The translations under genes and the position numbers were made by a program. From positions 28,322,043 to 28,386,042 of the forward strand of contig OX463849.1 in assembly GCA_949825065.1 (NCBI GenBank): a stretch of 64,000 nt of DNA, written 5' to 3'. The stretch comes from Odontocerum albicorne. Lineage: Eukaryota; Arthropoda; Insecta; Trichoptera; Odontoceridae. The notes beneath the pieces are model-generated. The model ran no database searches, had not been told where the DNA came from, and worked only from the letters and a program-made list of their open reading frames with translations. Of the stretch, positions 21,560-54,700 are shown piece by piece (position 1 is the stretch's first letter; the number at the start of each line of letters is the position of its first letter).

Positions 21560-23269
21560 CAAGCGGGCGGATCGTTATCGGGGTATTTAATTCAAACTCT
21601 AACCTAGCCTTAGTTCGAGAGTAGTTTATTCAAATCTAACCTAATATTTCTTGGAGTGAAACAGTGAGATAAAATATTCTATTGTGACGTCGGATACATT
21701 AAATCGACAGTTTATTAATGAAGCAATGTAAATATATTATTAGAATAACTTAATACTGTATTAACGAAAAGGTAAACTTGGCAAAGCTACAAAACACTGT
21801 CCAGAGATTGACAATTGTCACTGTCAACACCATAGACACCCATAATTTGAGAGCGAACTGTAATCTGTCATCAGCAATTTAGTCTATGGTCAGCCCACTT
21901 CAATACAAATACTTCATTAGATATATGTACAACGATTTATTTTAAATAAAAAAAATCCGGCTACAATCTCACAAAATAAAAAAATATGAGATGTATCTTC
22001 AATTATTACAAAAAAAGGAATATCAAAACTTGCCATGCGAAAGTAGTTGATGGATTTAAGTTATAAAGTATTGGAATAAAATTTTGATATGGCGTAATAT
22101 CAAATAGCTAATTAACCACTTTTGATTCTGAAATATGAGCTAAATTCGAAAATTTCCTTTTGTAACGGATAGGGTACTAATAACTGTATATAGATGCGAT
22201 GGTTGCTGCGCAATTCTCGGAGAATTCAGTTGCGAATTCCAAAAGGCGTAGATCGGTGACAAGGTGGCGTTGGTGAAGAGATTCCTCTTATGGCAGGTTG
22301 TAGTAGGTCTCAAGTAAAAACACAGGAGGTCGATTGTATTGAGAATATATTCAAAAATTGAAATGGACCCCTCTTATGAACAGTCAGTCGGTCATCACAA
22401 GCGCTCACACCTCGCTAAATTCAACCATTTTCGGGAGTTTTGCGTATGGCTTAGACCGACAGGTCAGCGATATACTCTGGCGACGACCGTTCACAAGTCT
22501 CATCTCCTCTGCGGTCGCGACAACGATCGGAACCAAACAAACAAACATTTTATACAAAAGTAAAAAATATCAAGAATTTACATACATCAAGGAAATACCA
22601 AATATAACAAGATTTACATCTTAATATGAACAAGAATTTACATAACAAATATCCAAGAAATATATAAATCTACACATATTAATCAGGGTGACGCATACGT
22701 CCAATACAGCATTGAATAATATTTTTTTAAATGACGCTACCAAAAACAAATTTTAGATATTATAAATATGACGTGAAACACTGCTCAGACTTTTTTTATA
22801 AATATCTTTTATTAAATTCTATACTTAGGAAACTTATTTTTCCTCTTTAAGATTGATTACAAACCCCTAGTTGAAAGGAAGTTTTATATTTTTTTTAATT
22901 TTTCGTAAGACCTTGATATTTCAAGTTCGCTTCTAAGGTATTGGTTTTATTTTATTTTGGTTACATTTTTTATTTAATCAATGCATTATTTTATATATTG
23001 GGCAGTAAAGTATGAGAGTCAGGAATAAAATAAAATAGTTTGTGAATAACACCAATTAATAATTATAAGAAAACAGATAAATTTAAACTAAAATAAAATG
23101 TTGGAAAAATAACACGTTCCAAGTAGTTTTACAAGAAAATTTAACATCCGAGCATGAGGTTGGTCATAATAAAAAAAAGATGAAGTTTTAATCAGTCTCA
23201 TTTGCAAAAGGAAAATTTTGTATTATACAGTACGACCTGACAGGCATTTTGTCATTTGACAGTTTCCTT
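21560..23269. other. intersex upstream region; possible solo LTR 22161-22711
   Basis: Holds the presumed promoter of intersex; no core motif can be asserted. 22161 (tgtaacggatagggtac) to 22711 (gtccaatacagca) is a GC-richer block with TG...CA ends and no long gene-like frame, which could be a solo LTR. No direct target duplication was found, so this is weak. Confidence 0.3.
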
Positions 23270-23274
23270 CAATT

Positions 23275-23410
23275 AACTAGAACGATGTTAAAGAAGCCGT
23301 TAGTGCTGACCAGACTGGATTTTTTTTTTAAATAAATTTGTGTTCTATCGGGAATTGAAGTCGCCACCCTTGGGTTGGAAAACAAACGTACCAAATAAGC
23401 TACATAATAC
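23275..23410 (-). repeat. tRNA-like SINE fragment
   Basis: Contains gggaattgaagtcgccaccc and a following tract that reads, on the minus strand, like an eroded tRNA T arm and anticodon arm. Related tRNA-like scraps are at 3905-3985, 33200-33290 and 34863-34915. None folds as a functional tRNA. Confidence 0.4.
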
Positions 23411-23806
23411 ATTTTTTGCATTAAATAAGTTTATATAGTAGTTAATATTTTATTTTTTATCTCAGTTAATATTTAGTTTTAAATCCTATTTTTTGTGGAG
23501 TCCTCCCTGTAGAGTATAAAATAATAATAAATTTTCATATTTCATAAAAAAAATATTTTTATTCAACATAACTTGTACGAAAACTTTGAGACCGACAATC
23601 GGCCCCGTGGGATTAAAAGGATTAACGATACTTGCCTCTTTATTTTGTGTGAATTTGCATAGGTATATTTAAAGCGTGTAAAAACTTCCTGAATTTTCCA
23701 ATGCAATTGCAAAAAATATATAGCGAAATGTGAAATTTATCCTTTTGTATAACACATATCATCGTACGGTTACTGAAGACAGAAGGAAAGGAATCTTTAA
23801 AATATT

Positions 23807-25255
23807 TTGGAGGAACTATTCTTGGGGAGAAAAAAAGTGTACATCGATGATACTGTAAAATCACTTCCGATAAAACGTGCAAGAGATAGAAAAGACTCGG
23901 ATATATCTCGAAGATCACAATGGTTTTCGTACCACATGAAAGTGAATGACGAGGATGTCAGGGTATGCAAAACAATGTATTTATATACATTGTGTATCGG
24001 AAGGATGACTGCAATAGCCTGGAAAAATACAATGAAACACAACCCTCTCCCTGGTCAGCGTAGAGCTCTTAAAGAGAGAGCCAACCTATATGCAGACAAA
24101 CAACGTTCTCTGAATGAATTTTTCCATGTCATACCTGTAATGGACTTTCATTACTGCCGTGCTTCGTCATCTAGAAAATATCTTCATCCTGACTGGCAAA
24201 CTAAAATGGATTTGTACAAGTTTTACGTATCTGACTGGTGCACGTCGCATAACACGCAGCCGTTGTCCTGAACTGTTTTTTTATTTAGACCAAAAAAGAC
24301 GAATATGAAAAATGTACAGCGTATAAAGTGGGGATGATAGAAGAAAGTAAATACCAACTACATATATAGAAGAAAGAAGAAACCAGAGAAGAAAAAATTA
24401 GGAAGAACAAACACTAGTATTTACAGTAGATATGCAAGCCATTTTAATGCCCCCAAAATCGAATGTGAGTGTGCTGTACTACAAAACCAAGCTTCAAGTA
24501 CATAACATTTGCTTTTATTATACAACAACATAAACAAATATGGTTACTGCTTCTTGTAGAACGAGACGGAAGGAGGTCTCAGTGCAGAAGAGTTTGCCTC
24601 AATATAAACATATTTTCTTGAACAGAAGATTTTACCTAAAGTCGAAAAACGAGAAGATGTGCAGTTGATTATTTACTCAGACGGATGTGGCTATCAAAAT
24701 CGTAATGTTACCCTATCAAACACTCTACTAATCATTGCAGTATTAAATAATATAACGATAGTGCAGAAGTACCTCGAAGTTGGGCACACTCAAACGCAGG
24801 TGGATAATATGCACTCATTAATAGAACGTAAAATGCGATACAAAATTATAAACGTTCCTGCGGACCACGTTCAAGTGATTGTAAAGCTTACAAAAATCCA
24901 TTTGAAGTGACTTACTTAGAACACACGTTTTTCAAAAAGTTCGACAGCGTGACAAGCTACAAAAATATTCGTCCGGGGCGATCTGCAGAAGACCCTAAGG
25001 TCACTGATATCCGTGCGCTCATGTATTCGCCGTCAGAAAATATTTAATACAAACTACGGTTTGAAGACTCCTGGACGTTATTACCTCAAAGAAAAAGTTC
25101 TGTGCAACCAACCACCTGGAGTGAATTGGAATAACTGAACCAAAACAGGCTTGTAATCAGCGCCCGAAAATATGGAGACTTGCAGCTAATTAAGCAAACT
25201 CTCTCATCCGATTTTAGAGATTTTTATGACAATCTGCCACATAACTAATGATAAG
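23807..25255 (+). pseudogene. multicopy transposase-like protein, broken; family not named
   Basis: A protein trace runs through several frames: SQWFSYHMKVNDEDVRVCKT, MDFHYCRASSSRKYLHPDWQ, then KDEYEKCTAYKVGMIEESKY, VLYYKTKLQVHN, LIIYSDGCGYQNRNVTLSNT, VGHTQTQVDNMHSLIERKMR, INVPADHV and SYKNIRPGRSAEDPKVTDIR. This looks like a family of multicopy insect genome proteins with a conserved YSDGCxxQNRN box, possibly the Asp of an RNase-H-like transposase core. I cannot name the superfamily with confidence. At least four frame changes and several stops make this copy inactive. No clear inverted ends were found. Confidence 0.65.
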
Positions 25256-25882
25256 ACATTTGTGTATCTCAAAAGATCTCATTAATGATTATACTCGTAT
25301 GTGTGTTTCTTCTCAATTTATAATAAAACTTCTATTGGCACTATTTATTGTTTAAAAATATAATATGTTAACTCCTGGAAAACAGCAACAAAAAACGAAT
25401 TTTCCAAAACATATAACTTGCTAACTCCCATTTTTTCTTATAACTCCGACAAAGTTAATGGGTTATTTCATAAATAGGTAATTCGTAATAAAATAATCTA
25501 CCAACGGGATTTTCAATCTCTTTATCCTGTGAGTCATATTAAAATAAATCGGTTTTTTCGCTCTCCTGAAAAATTCACCCAAATGGAGTTAACAATTTAA
25601 CACTCTTAGCCGACGATATGCTCTTTCTAATGAATATGATTTATATCTTTAAACTTAATGAAAATTCAGACTCACCTAATTTTCTATGCCTTAAATGGTC
25701 ATAATTTGTTTGAGAAATGTGTTTGATTATATTTTTACGCATACCTGCACCTTTGTGAATTTGCTTCGCTTTTAATAATTTCAGAAAAAAAATGACTATG
25801 ATTTTTCCAAGAAAAATCATTGTTAAAAAGGTATTTATATAATATTTTAAAATATAGTCAAAATTTGTATTACTATTACATT
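25256..25882. other. no gene seen upstream of the NOC3L promoter
   Basis: AT-rich. The minus-strand frame 25931-25641 has no support as a gene. Confidence 0.35.
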
Positions 25883-25918
25883 GAAAAATTAATGACTTGT
25901 ACAAGTCATTAATTTTTC
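25883..25918. repeat. perfect 36-bp palindrome
   Basis: Two 18-base halves (gaaaaattaatgacttgt and its exact complement) with no spacer. Two bases separate it from a second, longer palindrome. About 290 bases before the NOC3L start codon. Confidence 0.95.
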
Positions 25919-25920
25919 TC

Positions 25921-25974
25921 TGAAATAGCATGATAACGCTTTGTAGTACTACAAAGCGTTATCATGCTATTTCA
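25921..25974. repeat. perfect 54-bp palindrome
   Basis: Two 27-base halves meeting at the central agtact, each with tgaaatagcatgataacgct at the outer side. Perfect complementarity and no spacer. About 230 bases before the NOC3L ATG, probably in or next to its promoter. Confidence 0.95.
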
Positions 25975-26205
25975 CGAGGCACTGAATCTCTACATAACAA
26001 TGAAGTGCCACATTATTTTGTATTGGATAGCAGTGCTGCCAGCTTACATTTCTACCAACTTACCGATCAAATGTCAAACTCAAAATTTACAAACTTGTCA
26101 TAAAAGAGGCACACGTGAAATATTCATAACCTTACTTGGTTGAATATTTACCTTTTTTAATTTATTAGATATATTAATCAGTTTAATTTATTTCAATAAT
26201 CCAAA

Positions 26206-47674
<21,469 letters not shown>

Positions 47675-47687
47675 TATTTTATTAGAA

Positions 47688-47693
47688 AATAAA
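47688..47693 (+). terminator. NOC3L polyadenylation signal
   Basis: AATAAA 14 bases after the NOC3L stop codon (TAA, 47672-47674); a very short 3' UTR is implied. Confidence 0.7.
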
Positions 47694-47699
47694 ACATTT

Positions 47700-48070
47700 T
47701 TTTTATAGAATAAGGCTTTTATTTATATCAATATTATACAGATTAGAAGGGAGATGGTGAAATATTGAAGGAGACAAGTTTGATTACATTTCCAAAGGCA
47801 AATGTTTGAAGACAGAAGCACATTAAATAGTGTAGTCATCAAGATTGAAAGTAAGAAAACTACAGATTTCAATCTATAGAAAACAAATAAAAAGATCTAT
47901 GGAAAGAAAATAACTTGGTTAAAATGACATTTTTTTAAATCGCAGTTTTTCGATATATGAAAATTTTACAACTTGCATTTTTAAAACCACCGACTCTCAG
48001 ATAATTTTATTACTATTTTAAAATACATAACCAAACCCAGTTTTAGAGTCAAACCTAACTGATTAAAATC
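47700..48070. other. spacer between NOC3L and the convergent minus-strand gene
   Basis: No exon or recognised repeat. A second cluster of A-rich signals at 47720-47730 could be an alternative end for NOC3L. Confidence 0.35.
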
Positions 48071-48662
48071 TAGTGGAACCACGGTATTCATACACAATTC
48101 CTTCTAGGTGGCTGTTTGAATCGCGATTTATACAAATGCTGAATAAATTTTTCCACAAATAAATAACGTAAGTAGGATTAATCCATCCCAGAACCCAAGG
48201 TGATTGTTTATTTAAACTTTTATAATAAATAATGCATTAAATCATATGTAAGATCTATAAACCAATGAAATAAATTAAAATTGAACTAAACTTTATCTGT
48301 ACTAAATAGAGCTGATGGCTTAAGTGGAAGGAGGAGAGATGTTACTGTTTGGAAAGAGAGTCGCCTTGCATAAAAATGTCAGGAGACAGTCCTCGTGGAT
48401 TTCTTTCTCTTTTCTGTCTCACTAAAAACCTGCCCAATTAGGTTCATTTTTGTCTGCATTTAAAATTTTTAAGTGAGACATGATATTGTCATTGAAAATA
48501 TATGTTAGAGAACTGAATTAAAACAATATTTATTTTGTTGCCGCACTATGTATTCTTGGAGGTCTGGAACGGATAAATCCAATCTATATTATTTTCTTAT
48601 GGGAAAAATTTATTCAGTTTTCAAAGAAATCAGTTTTCGAACAGCATTCTGGAGCAGATTAA
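48071..48662. mobile_element. diverged pogo/Tigger-like MITE
   Basis: Left end tagtggaaccacggtattca and internal cttctaggtggctgtttgaa correspond to the family at 30474. The right part (gttttcgaacagcattctgg, reverse of the same motif) shows the inverted arrangement, but the terminal bases and TA are eroded. It may form part of the 3' UTR of the minus-strand gene. Confidence 0.55.
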
Positions 48663-48723
48663 AAGGCTAAACACATTGGTTTTAAATTCGATCCTACGTT
48701 TTGCTTTCTTCACTATTTCATAT

Positions 48724-51700
48724 TTAACCAAAACACTGTTTAAAGTTTTTTTCTACTTGATCTACAAACTGTGAGAAATCTGGGTCTAATATGCATGTTT
48801 TCATGAATTCCTCCAAAGGAAAGTCCTGCGGGAATATTGTTGCTGAAAAAATATAATTTTTATTACTGTAGAAATTCGTGCATTGAGAAGAATACATGGA
48901 GAGATGATGTATGATAGAATACGGAATGAAATGATAAGGGATGAATGTGAAATTAAGGGTGATGTATAAAGTAAGGTGAAGAACACACTGAGATGATTTG
49001 GGCATGTGGAAAAAATGAATGAAGAAAGATTAACAAAACATATAGTACAGATGTTAGTGGAAGACCAAGGAAAGTATTAAGTGAATAATTTTCTGATAAA
49101 AGGAAATGTGGAAAGTCAAAGAAATTGTAGAAGTTGTATGAGTACATCCAGTATCAGTTGGTTCAAAAATATTAAGTGGAAAATTCCAATATAACGCCTG
49201 AAGATTAATAGTAGCTTAACACTGCCACAATACCTACATCATTCACCAAACTTGATATACGTGGGTCGTCCAGAAAGTAAAGAACGTTTTGGCATAACTA
49301 AATAAAAACGAAAAATATCAACACAAAACTTTATTTACAAAGTCACAGTACCTTACTCTATTTTTCAATGTAGTCGACATAGCTGTCAAGGCACTTATTG
49401 CAACGTGGAACCAATTTTTCAATTCCGATGTTATACTCTTCTACCGCCAAAGATTTGAGCCAGGAAGTCAATTCTTGTTTGAGGTCTTCATCGTTTGTGA
49501 ACTGTTTTCCACTAAAAAATTCCTTTAGTTTCGAGAATAAGTGAAAATCACTTGGTGCCAAGTCAGGGCTGTAAGGAGGATGTCCAAAAATTGTTCATGC
49601 TGATGCATGAGGCCGCGCATTATCATGAATCAAAACCACCTTTCCCGACAACATTCCACGTCTCTTGTTTTGGATGGCGCGTCTAAGTCGTTGAAGAGAT
49701 TCACAATAGGCCTCTGAGTTTATTGTGTGTCTTCTTGGCATAAACTCCACGTGGATCAAACCCTTTCGTTCCCAAAAAACTGTTGCCATCATTTTTCTGG
49801 TGTCAAGATTCGGTTTTTCTTTTCCGAGCACACATCTTTTTGTAGCCAAGGTGCTCTGTCACTATTTCATATAGGAGCGATTGTGAAATTTGTGGGAAAG
49901 ATTCATGTACTGTGCTTAAAGTTACCTATAAATTTCGATAGGCCGAACATTTTGTGCATTCAGAAAACGAATGACACTACGCACTTCACATTTGGCGGGA
50001 TTTTCGATGGGCGCAGCCATTTTGAAAGATGACAGAACAAAGATGCATGACCGTTCAGCAACAAAACTCGGCTTGCACTGAAACAAGGGAAGGAGCTAAC
50101 TGGAGCGCATACGATCGCAGTGGTGTGGGATCGGCACAGGCCGTGGTGCGCAATCGTTCTTTACTTTCTGGACGCGCCTAGTATCTTATCACTATCACAA
50201 GAAGAAGGGTGAGTACAGTACAGTGAAATATTTCCAGAGAGAGGGAGAGATGACACTCAAATAAGTTTTATTACAATTTAGTCCTATTATTTTTCTATTT
50301 TATTATAAGTTATTGTTAATCTCTTACTGTGCCTAATTTATAAATTAGGCACAGATTATCATAGATATTTATGTATAAGAAAAAACAGTATAGGTATATA
50401 TAGAGTTTGATGCTATCTGTGGTTTCAGGCATCCACTGGGCGCCTTGGAACATATGCCCTAGACCAGGGGTCTCCAAACTTTTTAGCCTAAGGGCCACAC
50501 TGACACCTTCAGTATGTCCCGAGGGCCAAGAAAAAAAATTGTTTTGTTTCAATCTCAATTGAACAAAAAATGTTTCACGCATTTCAATACCATACATGCC
50601 AAACATTCAGTTAGCAAACTGAGACTCCATTTCTGGTAGATTTCGCTATTGAAGCTTTGGGTGCTTTAAAAATAAATTTTGAGTCTTGTTTTTCAGATTT
50701 TGATGCAATTGTAAACAATATCAAGATTTTTCAAAATCCTTTTAATGCCGATATACAAACCCTTGCCCCAGAACTTCAAATGGAAATTATTGATTTGCAG
50801 TGTAGCGATATTTTTAAAGAAAAATATTTAAAGCTATCATTGCTGGAATTTTATAAGAGTCTTCCACTCACAGTTTTATCAGTTGCATAAATTTGCTCGT
50901 GGCCTTTTTCCGCTTTCGGCACTACTTATCTGTGTGAAAAAACATTCTCCAAAATGAAATATACAAAAAATATTTACAGATACAAATTAACTGATGAGCA
51001 TTTGAAGTCGCTGCTGATAATTTCCAATAGTAAACTTGATCCACAACTGCCAAAAATTGTCAGTGGAAAGTTACAGCTAGATAAATTATAATGTTTAATT
51101 TTATTATGTGAATTACCTATGTATGTCACTTATTGTAAGTTTTTAGGATAAATCTCATATCATTAATTACAGTTAAAATGTTCAATTTCATTATGTATGT
51201 CAGTTATTGTGTTTCTTAATTGGTTGTTAAATAAAAACATCTGATTATTATTTTGTATGATTTACTTACATTGTAAATTTAATCAAAATAAACTATGACG
51301 GGCCGGATACCGGGCATATTCGGCCTGCTACCGCAGACCGGATTGGTGGTACTCGCAGGCCGGTGTTGGCCCGCGGGCCGTAGTTTGGAGACCCCTGCCC
51401 TAGACTAATGTACTTATGATATATACTCAAGATTGAAAATATTATATATATGTTGACTGATTTTGAGCTATTATCCTATGGGCGCCTTGATAATTTCTCA
51501 AATATTCAGAACATTTAATTGAATATGAAAAAAAAAGAGTAGAATAGACCAAGAAAATACGAGTATAATACCAATGTTGACTAAATTGCTCTGCCTGTCC
51601 ATCTCTTCCTTGAACATGTCTCGGAATGTTTTATAAGCTTCTGAAGACGAGACTTCTGACAATTCTTCAACATAAGTCAGAGGGAAGTGCGACTCCAATA

Positions 51701-54700
51701 TTTTCATCAATTTGCCAATTTCTTCATCGGAGCAAGAAAATTTCATCTTTGCCTTCTGAAGAGTTTCCTGAAGTGTAAAATGATAAATAAGGGTAAATCA
51801 ATTTAGATTTAAAGGATTCAAATAGTTTTTCAGGTTGGAACTACACAATATTTCTACTAGAGACTAACAAGTAATTACATCATCAAGAACACTATGTACA
51901 TGTGAGGTTAAGTAAACCTCATCACTTCTCCTTAACTGCCAAGCATTGTGTACGTGTAGTGAATTGTTGGTGATCAAACAGGAATTCAAAATTCCCTGAT
52001 AATTGTGCGAGTTCAAAATAAATTTCTGCAACATCTTTATTGGAAAGAGTATGAATTTACCCATAGCTCTCTATCCCACATTTTTTTAATAGATATGTTT
52101 GGATATTACGCCTTAAGTCTTAGAAGAGATTTATGCACCTGCTTATACATATACAAATTCCTATTGGGAAAAAAAGCAAACCCTTTGTTGATTCACAGAC
52201 TTGTATTTAAAGTACCTGACAATTGAGTGGGTCAGATCCAGACATGACTATCCCACATTTATCTTGTTTTGAGATAACTGACTTCAAAGTTGCAAATCTA
52301 TTAAAAATTGGTTTATTTTCTGTTGTTTCCAAAATGTAACGGTAGATGTCTGCACTTATTGTGAACTATAAACTCATAATCATGTTTGGTTCTGATAGAA
52401 ATGGGTATAAAGATGTAGCGTATGTGCCTGACTCAAATTTTATATTTTTGTGGGATAGTCGAGTCTGGTTCTGACCCACTCAATTATTGATACCAATGTG
52501 GATTGTTTTTGGTGGTGTATTCACGAACTGAGCTGTTTAGAGCACCACCACTCTTACACAGAACAACCTTGTTGAATGAATTCTGCTCTATAGGTAGTAT
52601 TTTTTAGATGATGGAAGAGTTAAGAAGGATATCGAACGACGTTTAGCAATAGAAAACAAAATCAACTAAAATATATAGTATACTCGGACTGGATAGTATC
52701 AAATCTGCTAAGATGTTCACGACAGTATTTTAATGTATTATTGGGAGTACAAATTAGTTCGGTCCGTTTCCAAAAGATGGCTCTGGCTGTTATGAATGGT
52801 TCATAGTGACAGCCGATTTTGGCGGTTTCAGAGAGGTTAGACATCTGCCAATAATATTCAGTTTATATCGCTTTGAGTTTCATGCAAAAAACTTGTTTTG
52901 TACAGTGTTGAAAATGTCGAATTTTGTGTTAACCAAGCAGGGAGGTTTTAATTTTCTGCTTTAATTGGAAGAAAAGTGCAGCTGAAGCCCATCGAATGCT
53001 TGTCGAAGTTTATGGTGACGCTGCTCCAACTGATAAATCATGTAAGGAATGGTTTCGAAGTTTTAAGGATGGAGATTTCAGCGTCGAAGACAAGCCTCGC
53101 TCTGGACAGCCAAAAAAATTCGAGGACAAAGAATTAGAGGCATTACTCGAAGAAGATCAGAGTCAAACGCAAGAGGAGCTTGCAGAATCATTGGGAGTGA
53201 CTCAACAAGCCGTTTCCGTATGATTGAGAGCCATGGGAATGATTCAAAAACAAGGAAATTGGGTGCCTTATGAACTGAAACCGAGAGACGTTGAAAGGCG
53301 ATTTTTCACTTGCGAGCAGCTGATTCAAAGGCAACAAAGAAAAGGTTTTTTGCATCGGATTGTAACTGGAGATGAGAAGTGGATATTCTACGACAACCCC
53401 AAGAAGAAAAAATACTACGCTAAGCCCGGTCAATCGTTGCCATCGACCTCAACATCAACACCAAAACCGAACATACATGGTTCGAAGATCATGCTCTGTA
53501 TCTGGTGGGACCAAAGGAGTGTTGTTTACTAAAAATACTACGCTAAGCCCGGTCAATCGTTGCCATCGACCTCAACATCAACACCAAAACCGAACATACA
53601 TGGTTCGAAGATCATGCTCTGTATCTGGTGGGACCAAAGGAGTGTTGTTTACTATGAGGTGCTGAAACCTGGCGATTCCATTACGGGCGATCGGTATCGG
53701 CTACAATTATTTAGTTTGAGCCGTGCATTGCGAGAAAAACGGCCGGAATACGAGCAAAGACGTGATAAAGTTATTCTTCTTCATGACAACGCTCGGCCTC
53801 ATGTCGCAAAAGTTGTAAAAAAGTATTTGGAAACGCTCAAATGGAATGTTTTACCGCACCCGCCGTATTCCCCGGACATTGCTTCTTCTGATTACTAGTT
53901 GTTCCGAAGGATGCAGCACGATTTGGCAGGTCACCGGTTCACTTCTTTCGTAGAAACCGAAAATTGGCTCCAAACTTGGATTGCCTCAAAAGACGAGTCA
54001 TTTTTTCGAGATAGAATTCGAAAATTGCCCGAGAGATGGGAAAAAGTAGTAGCCAGCGATGGACAATACTTTAATTGATCTGTTCATTCATTTTGTTTAG
54101 AAATAAATGCATTTTTGAACACAAAAAAACGCACCGAACTAATTTGTACACCCAATATTTATAGTTAAGGCATTAACATTGTGGAGGTTTAAAGACATTG
54201 TCATTTGTTTTATCAAACACTGTTTATTCCACTTTTTGTAACGGTATAACCCTACCGGTTTCAAGGCTTTCACCTCATCATCAGGAGCACAAACAAACAA
54301 TTCTTACATATCAGTAGTAACGGAAATAAATTGGACAGATTAGAGGCCCTAGAAATTTCGAAGTCAGTGCATCGAGATGAACATCCGGCAAACACATATA
54401 TTCCAAGAATCTCGCCGCTGCTCGCCGAGGTCGTCCCATGCCTCCCCGATCCGCCAGTCTCCAACCCGAATGTTTACCATTAAAAGTGTATGTCGGTGCC
54501 AGTTCGAACCGAATTCAGTCTTGTTTGTGCTCCCCTGATGATGAGGTGAAAGCCTTGAAACCGGTAGGGTTATACCGTTACAAAAAGTGGAATAAACAAT
54601 GTTTGATAAAACAAATTACAGTATTTTAGTACTAACTTTGACGTTTACATTTCACTTCCATACATCAAAGTTAAGTCAAAAGATTGAAAGGATCTGAATA

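Noticed and set aside
21287..21562. Starting intersex at 21562
   Set aside because: The codon there is TTG; the first ATG is at 21559.
22339..22624. Overlapping plus-strand frames as a small gene
   Set aside because: Lies in a possible LTR-like block; no splice or family support.
23807..24271. A functional 154-residue gene
   Set aside because: The homologous trace continues downstream through frameshifts and stops to about 25255, so this is only the first block of a pseudogene.
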